Below, one piece after another: positions 53,958-62,113 of a stretch of DNA of 64,000 nucleotides. A model generated the notes under the pieces. That model was not told the origin of the DNA. It searched no databases and saw nothing but the letters and a program-made list of their open reading frames with translations. Positions within the stretch are counted from its first letter, which is position 1. Each line of letters opens with the position of its first letter. The stretch is taken from assembly GCA_000433455.1 (NCBI GenBank), contig HF992498.1, forward strand, positions 48,752-112,751, in the 5' to 3' direction. The position numbers and the translations under genes were made by a program. Origin of the DNA: Mycoplasma sp. CAG:877 (lineage in GTDB: Bacteria; Bacillota_I; Bacilli_A; RF39; UBA660).

Positions 53958-56298
53958 ATGTATTGTTTATTTGATTAATTCTGTCATAGTCAGTTGATAA
54001 TAATTCAAATTGACCATTATAATCTTTTTTAATAAATTTTATTATAGCTTTACAACTTTCAATATAGTGATTGTCTTCAAAATGTTCACCATCATGTACT
54101 TCATCTATTGTAGCATGAGAACCTTTATTAACTATTTTCATTAGAGATTGTAATGCAACTTTTGAAATATCATAATCAGAAATATTATTGGATATATTAT
54201 CAATTATTTTATTTAAATAATATTTAGAAGACGTAGATTCATTATCGTTAATTGGATATTCAAATCTAGAAATTGTTTCTAATACATATCTACAGTAATT
54301 ATGAATATACAGTTTTTGTTTTTTATCAATTGTATTCGTCTTGTATATTTTAAATATTTCTTTCAATTTTTCTAGATATATTGAGTCAAGATTTTCGTTA
54401 TCAATAATTATTTTAGTTTTACCATTAACTTCAGTTAAATTAAGATATGTTGCTGTTTTTTTATAATCAAACTTAAATAAATTCATGAACAAAGTATTAT
54501 GAGAAGATATTATAAACTGAGAATTAGGATTTTCTTCTATTATATTATTTATATAATTATATATTCCATATAAATTTGGATAATCAACTGATGATATAGG
54601 ATCATCAATCAAAATTATATTTTTTTCATTTTCCGAATAATATAATTCTAACTCTGCAATAAATAAAGAAAATGCAACAATACTTTTCTCGCCATTACTC
54701 AATAACTTATCTACGCAAAAACTAACTTTCTCTCCATTTAAACATAAATCGAATTCTTCATCTACTCTATAATTACTAATGTTAAAATCATCTAAAATGT
54801 CATTCATTTTTTTCAACAAAATATTTTTTTCTCTAAGTTCTTTTTCATATTCTTCTTTCAAAGGTTTTAATTCTTCAATAATTTGTTTTATTTTATTTTC
54901 AGAGTCAATTAATTGTTTTATATCATCTTTCATTGACTCATAAGTTAAATAAATAGCAACATTTTGAAAATAGTCATCATTTCTTCGAGTTTTATCACTT
55001 GTTGAACTATCAACTTTTTTATTGATATCATTAATATTTTTTGTTAAATCACTATATAATTTTTGAATATCATTCAATTCTGTAACATCAACATTATCTA
55101 TAGATTTACTACTATCAACGAATAAGTAATTATCTAAACTTTTTTGTTTTAGTATATTTACTATTTTATCTAAATATAAATTCAGCTTATTTTCTAAAGA
55201 GTTAATCTGATTATATAAATTACTTTTGAAAATACTATCTAAATATTGTGCATTAGTTTTTACTAACTCAAAAGAATGTTTTGAATTGTTTTTATAATTA
55301 CTAAATCTATTTATTTCGCTAGTTAAATATGTTTTCATCTTATTAATTCTACTATCAACATAATCTTTATACATATTAACTAATTCATTTCCTTTTATAT
55401 CAGACCCACAAAATGGACAGCTATCATTAGTAATATGGCTAACACCATCTAATTTCCATTTTCTGAGTTCTTCACTTAAACTGTCTAAAATTTCACGAGC
55501 TGATTTTGTCTTTGTCTCATCTTCGTTAAAAGTCAATGATTTATTAACATTAATAATATCTTGTTCTATAGAAGGAAGATCTAAGAAATCAATGTTTAAA
55601 TGTATTTTGTTACTATCATTTAAATCTTTAAGACTTTGTATATATTTAATATGTTCTAACCTTTTTTTATTTAAATCATCTATAACTTCTTTTTCTTGTG
55701 GATTTATTAATTTTAATTTTTCTATTGCAAACATTGAATAATTTTTATTATTATCTTTAGTAGAAGTATCTTTTTTTAGGTTTTCAATATTATCCTTTAT
55801 TTGTTTGTTTATTTTTTCTACAAGTTCTTCTTTGCGCTTTTGTTCTATTTTACCAATTTTTATTTTATCTAAATATTTAGTTTTTGACTGTAATTCTACA
55901 CCATAATTTAGATTTTTTTCTTGAAATTTGTTATTTTTAAAGTCTTCTTGATATGTAATTTTTAAGTCAATATATTCTTGATTAAAAACTGGTATCTTAA
56001 TTGGATTTATAATGCTATTCCCTGTAAAAATATTAGATGTATTATTATCAAAATTAATTTTTACATTTAAATCTTTTATAGCTCTTTTTGTCTTTAATTG
56101 TAATAAATCATCAATGTATTCTTTTCCCTCTATATATTTATTATTAGTATAAAAAAGTTTTGAAATAGAACTTTTTCCACTACCATTTTTACCATAAATG
56201 AATATACAATTTGTCTTTTTATCACTTGGAATTTTTATTTCTTGAGAATCAATAAATTTTGTAAATGAACTTTCAATATTAATACTTGTTATCTTCAT
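53956..56298 (-). CDS. AAA_13 ATPase with zinc hook (PrrC/RloC-like)
   Basis: A 780-residue SMC-like ATPase. Walker A GKNGSGKS is at residues 36-43, then a long coiled coil with CPFC (C294, C297), which fits a zinc hook as in RloC and Rad50. The second coil runs to about residue 500. LLSNGEKS (532-539) is the ABC signature, and ILIDDPISSVD (562-572) is Walker B with the switch histidine at 600. The C-terminal 130 residues are helical with NKGSH (724-728), where HEPN anticodon nucleases of this family keep their active site; the exact R-x4-H is not evident. Probably an abortive-infection sensor near the R-M gene. Confidence 0.78.
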   Translation of the reverse strand: MKITSINIESSFTKFIDSQEIKIPSDKKTNCIFIYGKNGSGKSSISKLFYTNNKYIEGKEYIDDLLQLKTKRAIKDLNVKINFDNNTSNIFTGNSIINPIKIPVFNQEYIDLKITYQEDFKNNKFQEKNLNYGVELQSKTKYLDKIKIGKIEQKRKEELVEKINKQIKDNIENLKKDTSTKDNNKNYSMFAIEKLKLINPQEKEVIDDLNKKRLEHIKYIQSLKDLNDSNKIHLNIDFLDLPSIEQDIINVNKSLTFNEDETKTKSAREILDSLSEELRKWKLDGVSHITNDSCPFCGSDIKGNELVNMYKDYVDSRINKMKTYLTSEINRFSNYKNNSKHSFELVKTNAQYLDSIFKSNLYNQINSLENKLNLYLDKIVNILKQKSLDNYLFVDSSKSIDNVDVTELNDIQKLYSDLTKNINDINKKVDSSTSDKTRRNDDYFQNVAIYLTYESMKDDIKQLIDSENKIKQIIEELKPLKEEYEKELREKNILLKKMNDILDDFNISNYRVDEEFDLCLNGEKVSFCVDKLLSNGEKSIVAFSLFIAELELYYSENEKNIILIDDPISSVDYPNLYGIYNYINNIIEENPNSQFIISSHNTLFMNLFKFDYKKTATYLNLTEVNGKTKIIIDNENLDSIYLEKLKEIFKIYKTNTIDKKQKLYIHNYCRYVLETISRFEYPINDNESTSSKYYLNKIIDNISNNISDYDISKVALQSLMKIVNKGSHATIDEVHDGEHFEDNHYIESCKAIIKFIKKDYNGQFELLSTDYDRINQINNT

Positions 56299-56378
56299 AT
56301 TTTACCTCTTAAATCTTAAACTTTTAATTTATAGGCATATTTCAGCCATTTTTATATATACTATTAAAGACATAGTTA

Positions 56379-56407
56379 TTGACAAATACTAAATTATTTG
56401 CTATATT
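56379..56407 (+). promoter_or_regulatory. Consensus promoter of the intergenic RNA
   Basis: TTGACA (56379-56384), 17 nt, TATATT (56402-56407) on the plus strand, opposite to all surrounding genes. Confidence 0.85.
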
Positions 56408-56413
56408 AATTAT

Positions 56414-56490
56414 GTCAAAAGCAATCAATTTGCTTGGGGTTCGTGGTATCGCGGACGGTAAGAACTGGTTTAACCAGTTCTTATTTTTTT
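56414..56490 (+). ncRNA. Putative structured small RNA in the defence module
   Basis: A compact cassette of about 75 nt between a consensus promoter and a strong terminator. Hairpin 1: AAGCAA-TCAAT-TTGCTT. Hairpin 2: GTTCGTG-GTAT-CGCGGAC, seven pairs with three wobbles, in an unusually GC-rich patch for this genome. Hairpin 3: AAGAACTGGT-TTA-ACCAGTTCTT followed by TTATTTTTTT (terminator). No ribosome site precedes the ATG at 56412, so a protein is unlikely. It runs opposite to the ATPase and DUF3800 genes and ends just before the DUF3800 stop. Confidence 0.65.
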
Positions 56491-56492
56491 GC

Positions 56493-57338
56493 TTAAGGAA
56501 ATATTTTTATTCCCTTATTTTTATAATTTGGATATCCATCAATCTTATCTTCAAATGTTAAAAATGCTTTATCTTTTGAATTTCTTTTTACATATTTATG
56601 AATTGGATAAGAAAATAAATCTGTTATCTCAAGTCCAACATAAGTAGAACTATATTCTTCATTCCATTTAGGATTAAAGTATACTCCATCAATTTTAGTT
56701 TGCAATTCTTTTGAACTTATTTTTTTAGTACCTGTTTTATTAATAACTTTACTAATGTGTTCTAATAATTCTTTGTCTTCCTCTTTTCCTCTAGCCTCAA
56801 GCATTATTACTCCCTTTTTATTATTATCAGTTGCATAAATATATCTTTCCAACAAAAAATCAAATGCCACATTATAAACATTATGTGTATATCCTTTTTT
56901 TAAATATTCATACAAATTAATACTAATTGAAATTATTTTACATTTTATATTCTTCATTGAATTAGTCAAATCAACCATAAACTCGTCATAATTGATAACA
57001 CTATCATTAAAGCAATTATCATGTTTTCTTATATCTCTTGAATGAAAGCATACAGCTCTATCTTGTTTCAATTTAGTATCATAAAACATTCCATTTTTCC
57101 AATAATTATTTTTTAATAAATTTATTATTTTTTTCGAGTCCATATATTCTTTCTTTGTAAAAATACACCCAGTAATGGTAAAGTACTTATCATCTTCTGA
57201 CACCTCTTTATCATTAGATATTTGCTTTAATACATAAGTTAAATTACTACTGCTACCATTTTCATCAATACACATAACATAATCTATATCTTTTTTCATT
57301 AATAAAATTTTAGTAGGCTTTTCACTCCATTTTGACAT
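56493..57338 (-). CDS. DUF3800 protein
   Basis: A 281-residue protein that I assign to DUF3800, an RNase H-like fold family often found with R-M and other defence genes. It has MCIDENGS near residue 24 in the position of the usual D-E-S/N-G motif, the FTITGCIF strand, and VGLEITDLFSYPIHKYV near the end (like the LQxADxxA motif). Nuclease activity is suspected for the family but not proven. AGGTGTAAGAT precedes the ATG. It is 25 nt after the R-M gene, so they are co-transcribed. Confidence 0.76.
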   Translation of the reverse strand: MSKWSEKPTKILLMKKDIDYVMCIDENGSSSNLTYVLKQISNDKEVSEDDKYFTITGCIFTKKEYMDSKKIINLLKNNYWKNGMFYDTKLKQDRAVCFHSRDIRKHDNCFNDSVINYDEFMVDLTNSMKNIKCKIISISINLYEYLKKGYTHNVYNVAFDFLLERYIYATDNNKKGVIMLEARGKEEDKELLEHISKVINKTGTKKISSKELQTKIDGVYFNPKWNEEYSSTYVGLEITDLFSYPIHKYVKRNSKDKAFLTFEDKIDGYPNYKNKGIKIFP

Positions 57339-57363
57339 ATCTTACACCTCATTTCAATTACTA

Positions 57364-60147
57364 TTAACTCTTTTCAGTTAATAATTGATACATTTTCATC
57401 AGTTCAGCTACACATTCTGATTCAGTCATAATTTTCCAATTAAATCCATACGCTTCCATTACAGCAACATCGTTTGCTTGATGAGCTTTTCTTAATTCCA
57501 CGGGCATGGTTAATTCATCATATAGATCAGCAAGGGAACTATTTGGATATTTTGCTCTAGCATCTAATATCATTTGTGCTGTTTGTTCAATTTTATCTCT
57601 TTGTTGAGATGTTGGATTAGGTAATGGAAAATTATTATAGACAATATCTTTTGAATATCTATAGTCGCTTTTTAGTCTACCACAAACAGTTCTTGTCCAA
57701 GACATATGTACATTTGATGTTAAAATTCCAAAATCATATAAATCAGCATTAGGAATAATCAATGTACCCATTACTGGAATAGTTTTATCGTCCAAGAATC
57801 CGATTGGTATATATCTTCTTCTTTCTGATGAAACACAAGGTATTATTAGATAACTTTTTGGATTAATTTGTTCTCTAAATAATGTTGGAGTGTTTGCTAA
57901 CTTTAATGATTCCTCAGTATTTGCCTTTATTCTATCTTCTCTACATTTATTTACTCTTTCTAATACTAAAGGCATACTTCTCAACTCACTAGGTTCACAT
58001 CCAACTAACCATAAACAATATCTTTCTTTATTATTAATAAATTCTTGAGCCCCGACCATCCTCTTTATCCATTTTTTTGATTGTGGACATTTTGATATAA
58101 AATCAGTATATTCATTCTTTTCAATTTTTAAATTATTGTAATCACAAGGCTTATTAGGAGCAATCATCTTTTTTCTTAAATCAAATGGCTTATTTCTGCT
58201 TTCAATAAAAACATTAGGTGCAGATACTAAATAAGGATTAATATTATTAGTTTTTAATACTTTACCGTTATCAAATATAATTTTTTTATCTACAAGATTT
58301 TTACAACTAAAACCAATTATTACACAATGAACATGTGCTTTTAGGCTTGCTTCACTATCCCATCTAAATGTACGATGAGCAAAATTTATAGTAATTCCCA
58401 TTTCTATAATAGGTTTCCATATAATTCCAGTTTGCTCTCCTTGAGTTATCGAATTAGTGGAAACAAACGCACATTTAATTTCAGTTTCTAAAATATATTT
58501 AGACGCTAAATAAAACCAGCATGTAACATAATCTAGTGTCCTATATTTAATTTTAGAATTATTTTCAAAAACATAATCCATATCCAACTTTTGCTCTTTA
58601 TCTGAATATTTAGAACCAACAAAAGGTGGATTACCCATTATATAACTACATTTATTATTTGAAATAACATCGTTCCAATTTATTCTTAAAGCATTTTCCT
58701 CAACTATATTATCATAAGTTTCTAATGGTAAAAAATCACTTATATTTGTAAAACTAGATATTATCTTTTTAGTTTCAGTCCACATTTGAGCTTCTGCAAT
58801 CCAAAGTGCAGTTTTAGCAACTTTAACAGCAAAATCATTTACCTCTATTCCATAAAATTGTTGAATTGAAACGTTTATTGTATCAGCTATATCCAACATC
58901 ATCATACCTTTAGACATAGCTGATAACATTTCATTTTCCAATCTTCTTAAAGATAAGTATGTTTCTGTTAAAAAGTTACCTGAACCACAAGCCGGGTCTA
59001 AAAAATTAAGTGATGCTATATAATTTTGAAATTCTATTAATTTCTCATTTCTTGTTTTCTCATTTTTATATGCTAATGCATCATCTAATTTTTCTCTTAA
59101 TTCATTTAAAAACAATGGGTCAATTACTTTATGAATATTTTCAATTGAAGTATAATGCATACCTCCAGATCTTCTAGTTTCTGGATTTAATGTTGATTCA
59201 AATACTGCACCAAATATAGTTGGAGATATTTCAGACCAATCAAAATCATCAGATGCTTTAGCTAACAAAGTATCTCTTATCTCTTCAGTAAATAAAGGTA
59301 TTTCTATATTTTCATTAGAAAACAATCCACCATTAACATAAGGAAATTGGTTTAAATCATCATCTAGATAAGGATCTCTATCTTCTAATTTTGTATCTAA
59401 AATTTTAAATAGTTCAATTAAATTTTTCCTCATTAAAACTAAATTATCATATTTACTTAAATAATCATGAAAAACATTTTTTCTTCCAAATAAGCCTGCA
59501 TCTTCAGCATATAAACAAAATACTAATCTAACGCATAATTCATTTAAATCTTTTTGTGACTGCTCATTAGTTATATCTTTATATTGCTTAGAAAAAGCAT
59601 CATAAAGTTTTCCAACTAATTCACCTGCTTTAAATGATAATTCTTCCTCTTTTTTTAAATGCTCGCTTTTTTCATCTACTAAAAATGATAAACGATAATA
59701 TTCTTTTGGTAAATTTTTTAATAGTATTTCTTCTGGTTCACTGTTAGGATTATTCATATCATAAACAAGAAATGATTTAAAATTACATGTAATAACCCAT
59801 TTTGGATGCTTAGACACAGGAAGTTCAGCAATATATTTTTTTGCTTGTTGAAAAGGATTAAGTAAACTACCATCTGATTGTTTTATCGGCTTTCTTAAAT
59901 CTTTTTCGATACTCTTTTGTTCAATTAATACTTTTGTACTTGGAATGTATCCATCTATAAAACCCGTTGTTTTATCAATATGAACTTGATCTTCAAATTC
60001 AATAAATTCACTAATTTTTTCTACGCCAAACACATCAGTTAATAATGTTGTCCAAAATATTTGTGATTGCCCCTTTTCATATCCTTTATCTTTCCAAAAC
60101 TCTGCAAATTCTTTTGCTCTATTCTTTTTTTCTAAATCAGTCATCAT
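57364..60147 (-). CDS. MmeI-type (type IIL) restriction-modification enzyme
   Basis: A 927-residue single-chain enzyme that both methylates and cuts DNA. The N-terminal nuclease has D65 ... E76-Q-K78 in GFIDGYIPSTKVLIEQKS. The helical linker runs to about residue 370. The adenine methyltransferase domain has motif I DPACGSGNF (384-392) and motif IV NPPF (506-509). The target-recognition region follows (about 620-850), ending with FPLPNPTSQQRDKIEQTAQ. Type IIL enzymes methylate one strand and cut about 20 bases away. GGAGG lies eight bases before the ATG. It shares the operon with DUF3800. Confidence 0.9.
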   Translation of the reverse strand: MMTDLEKKNRAKEFAEFWKDKGYEKGQSQIFWTTLLTDVFGVEKISEFIEFEDQVHIDKTTGFIDGYIPSTKVLIEQKSIEKDLRKPIKQSDGSLLNPFQQAKKYIAELPVSKHPKWVITCNFKSFLVYDMNNPNSEPEEILLKNLPKEYYRLSFLVDEKSEHLKKEEELSFKAGELVGKLYDAFSKQYKDITNEQSQKDLNELCVRLVFCLYAEDAGLFGRKNVFHDYLSKYDNLVLMRKNLIELFKILDTKLEDRDPYLDDDLNQFPYVNGGLFSNENIEIPLFTEEIRDTLLAKASDDFDWSEISPTIFGAVFESTLNPETRRSGGMHYTSIENIHKVIDPLFLNELREKLDDALAYKNEKTRNEKLIEFQNYIASLNFLDPACGSGNFLTETYLSLRRLENEMLSAMSKGMMMLDIADTINVSIQQFYGIEVNDFAVKVAKTALWIAEAQMWTETKKIISSFTNISDFLPLETYDNIVEENALRINWNDVISNNKCSYIMGNPPFVGSKYSDKEQKLDMDYVFENNSKIKYRTLDYVTCWFYLASKYILETEIKCAFVSTNSITQGEQTGIIWKPIIEMGITINFAHRTFRWDSEASLKAHVHCVIIGFSCKNLVDKKIIFDNGKVLKTNNINPYLVSAPNVFIESRNKPFDLRKKMIAPNKPCDYNNLKIEKNEYTDFISKCPQSKKWIKRMVGAQEFINNKERYCLWLVGCEPSELRSMPLVLERVNKCREDRIKANTEESLKLANTPTLFREQINPKSYLIIPCVSSERRRYIPIGFLDDKTIPVMGTLIIPNADLYDFGILTSNVHMSWTRTVCGRLKSDYRYSKDIVYNNFPLPNPTSQQRDKIEQTAQMILDARAKYPNSSLADLYDELTMPVELRKAHQANDVAVMEAYGFNWKIMTESECVAELMKMYQLLTEKS

Positions 60148-60212
60148 TAAATACCTCCAATTCTTACTTAATTAGTTATAATTTAATTTTTGTTTAAATT
60201 GCAATTAACTTC

Positions 60213-60869
60213 TCATAAAATTTTATATTTAAATATTATTATCATTATCAATAAAATTATTGCTATAATTAATTTTCCAACATTTTCTATAAAGTTATAA
60301 TAAATTATCAAAATTCTTGATAATAGTATTTTTTTGTTGTCTAAATCATTAATTCTTATTTTTAATAAATCAATGATATCCACCTTTTCACCAGTAAAAT
60401 CATATTTCATTTTTTTTATGACTCTCGAAGAAATTATTAATAATTTCATGGTTTCTAGGGTACTATTTTTTTCTTCTTTTGTTTTTTTACCATTTTTATT
60501 ATTTTTGTATAAATAATGTTGATATGTAGCAATTGCTTTTATTGTTGATTTTGAAGAATATAGAATTGCATCATGGCTAATTAGTTTTATAATTTCTACA
60601 TCTTCTGTTTTTCCCTCTAATCCAATATTTTTTTTGTATATCTCTATACATTTATTAAAATCATATAGCAATAAACTACTCCAAAACTTTAAAATTCTCT
60701 CTTGTACATTTATTCCTTCTCTTTTAAAATAATCGGACGTAATACTTTTATTATTATTCTTTGATGTTAAAAAAGCTGTGATAAAAGCGACAAAAATTGT
60801 ACATGCAAAACCAATAATAGTTAATAAATTTTCACCCGATAATGTTGTTTTTAAAGATTCAACCATCAT
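60213..60869 (-). CDS. Small membrane protein of the defence module
   Basis: About 218 residues: a hydrophobic helix at about residues 15-36, a charged helical cytoplasmic region, and a second hydrophobic segment at the C-terminus (VGKLIIAIILLIMIIIF). No family recognised. The start is one of two adjacent ATG codons (60869 or 60866) after GGAGGTGT; the frame is open 25 codons further up, but the ribosome site lies inside that stretch. It opens the operon that continues with the R-M gene, 65 nt downstream. Confidence 0.6.
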   Translation of the reverse strand: MMVESLKTTLSGENLLTIIGFACTIFVAFITAFLTSKNNNKSITSDYFKREGINVQERILKFWSSLLLYDFNKCIEIYKKNIGLEGKTEDVEIIKLISHDAILYSSKSTIKAIATYQHYLYKNNKNGKKTKEEKNSTLETMKLLIISSRVIKKMKYDFTGEKVDIIDLLKIRINDLDNKKILLSRILIIYYNFIENVGKLIIAIILLIMIIIFKYKIL

Positions 60870-60994
60870 ACACCTCCAATTAAGACTAAATTGATCATGA
60901 TGAATTCCCTGGTATTTTTCTAGTAAATTTGCAGTAAAATTCATATCATTTAATAATTATTATGAAAATAATTTTTTATTTTAAAATTTCAATC

Positions 60995-61060
60995 AAGGGT
61001 TTAGGCATTCCCACATACGAATTTCGTACAGGAGTACAAATTCATTGCTTTCTAGACAAA
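60995..61060 (+). repeat. Right inverted repeat of the defence module
   Basis: Partner of 53891-53957. The hairpin GAATTT(C)GTAC-AGGA-GTACAAATTC has a fully paired GTAC/GTAC stem here, where the left copy has a G-T pair. Both are preceded by AAGGGTTT and followed by TGCT..CTAG.CAA. Confidence 0.7.
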
Positions 61061-61532
61061 TATTATATTTCCAATGACAGCAATGACGCCTTTATTACAC
61101 CATACCCATATATCTCTATTTCTTGTCATATTGTCATTACTAACTAAAAAATCATTCTTCTTCAGTAAGTAATTTTTTTAAATCATCAAGAGATTGTTTT
61201 TGTTTTTTTATTTCTTTTTCATTATCTTTAACATAATTTTTAATTACTTTGATAACTCTATTTTTGTCCTTTTTATTTAATTCAGAAATAAAATTTAACT
61301 CTTCTAAATCACAGTTATCTAATAATTCTTTAATAACCATTTTCATATATAGTTCATCTTGCATTTGATTAACTATATCATCTAGTACTAAAATCGGAGC
61401 ATTTTCTGGCTTAATAACCATACTACTATAAGAATTATTTACTGTTGAATCTATTTCTTCCTTACTATACTCACATAGTTCCATTAACATCTCTAAGGAT
61501 AGATTTAATACTGAACTTAACTTTTTTAAAGA

Positions 61533-61616
61533 TAATACATTAGGCTTCTTTCTTTCACCTTTTTCAATTTTAGCAATCGTATTATTATCTATACCAGTTA
61601 TTCTTGATAATTCCCT
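61533..61616 (-). repeat. 84-bp duplication in the XRE gene, second copy
   Basis: It differs from 61617-61700 by five third-position changes, all silent, plus TTA/TAA at the last codon. Confidence 0.9.
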
Positions 61617-61700
61617 TTATACATTAGGTTTCTTTCTTTCGCCTTTTTCAATTTTAGCAATTGTATTATTGTCTATACCAGTTATTCTTGATAATTCTCT
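61617..61700 (-). repeat. 84-bp duplication in the XRE gene, first copy
   Basis: First copy in reading order; ends with the TAA that interrupts the gene. Confidence 0.9.
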
Positions 61701-61763
61701 TTGGGATATATTAATTTTCTCTCTAGCTTCTTTTACTACACTAGCTAAAGTTTTATCATTCAT

Positions 61764-62113
61764 TAAATTACACCTCTTTTTGACTTTCTAATACCATTTT
61801 ACCACAAAACAGATTATTCAACAATAATTTTGTGATTAAAACTCACAAGCTTTATTGACATTAATTAATATTATAGACAAACTAAATTAAAATAGGTACC
61901 TATTTGGGTACCTAACACATATACAAACAAGCTTAAAGCCCTTATAAACAAAGTATCCCGCCATTTCTGACGGGATTTCAGGGGGTTCGGTTGAATATAC
62001 TCTTACATACAAACGTAAGAGATATCGGCGTGACATGCATCACGCACCTTAATCATAAATGAATTTTACTAAATTGTCAATCTATACCAGCAAAATAATT
62101 TTACTTTACACAT
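61764..62113. other. Right end of the island: repeats and hairpins, no gene
   Basis: It holds a paired GTACCTA cluster, CTTATAAA (61941-61948), a stem ATCCCG/CGGGAT (61955-61976), TTCAGGGGG (61977-61985) and two perfect hairpins, CTCTTAC/GTAAGAG (62000-62021) and GCGTGA/TCACGC (62028-62045). None is followed by a T-run, so they are not ordinary terminators. This is probably an attachment-site region. Confidence 0.55.
61896..61914 (+). repeat. Paired GTACCTA repeat, cluster 3
   Basis: GTACCTA at 61896-61902 and 61908-61914, twelve bases apart, the same orientation as the other two clusters. Confidence 0.65.

Larger units (their letters stand above)
61152..61763 (-). pseudogene. XRE-family regulator split by an in-frame duplication and stop
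   Basis: Start ATG 61763 after AGGTGT. The product begins MNDKTLASVVKEAREKINIS and enters a helix-turn-helix (RELSRITGIDNNTIAKIEKG). An 84-bp segment coding for 28 residues of that domain is then repeated, and the last codon of the first copy is TAA instead of TTA, which stops translation at 61617-61619. After the second copy the frame continues to a charged C-terminus ending KKLLTEEE at 61152. TTGTTG-17-TAAAAT upstream is a possible promoter. It may be dead, or produce fragments. Confidence 0.78.
48300..62060. mobile_element. Genomic island, probably nested integrative elements carrying defence genes
   Basis: The island lies between core genes ending at 48251 and restarting at 62114. Evidence: a disabled tyrosine integrase, a disabled TnpV gene, an XRE regulator, three sets of paired GTACCTA repeats, many decayed reading frames, a lower coding density, and defence cargo (TA, HEPN, R-M). 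At 52.87-52.97 and 61.90-61.985 kb the same order of short elements recurs (two GTACCTA, CTTATAAA, TTCAGGGGG), which suggests two related elements side by side. I found no clear direct repeat at the outer borders, so the limits are approximate. Confidence 0.6.

Noticed and set aside
56379..56561. Possible peptide of about 50 residues on the plus strand from the ATG at 56412
   Set aside because: No ribosome site, the ATG lies at the transcription start, and the frame runs through the terminator hairpin and T-run. An RNA gene explains the sequence better, although a leaderless peptide cannot be ruled out.
60962..61147. Plus-strand frame of 61 codons
   Set aside because: It lies across the right inverted repeat, lacks a ribosome site and shows no protein-like pattern.
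48252..62113. Direct repeats as attachment sites at the outer island borders
   Set aside because: Only short AT-rich matches (such as TAAATTG) are shared by the two borders, which is expected by chance.
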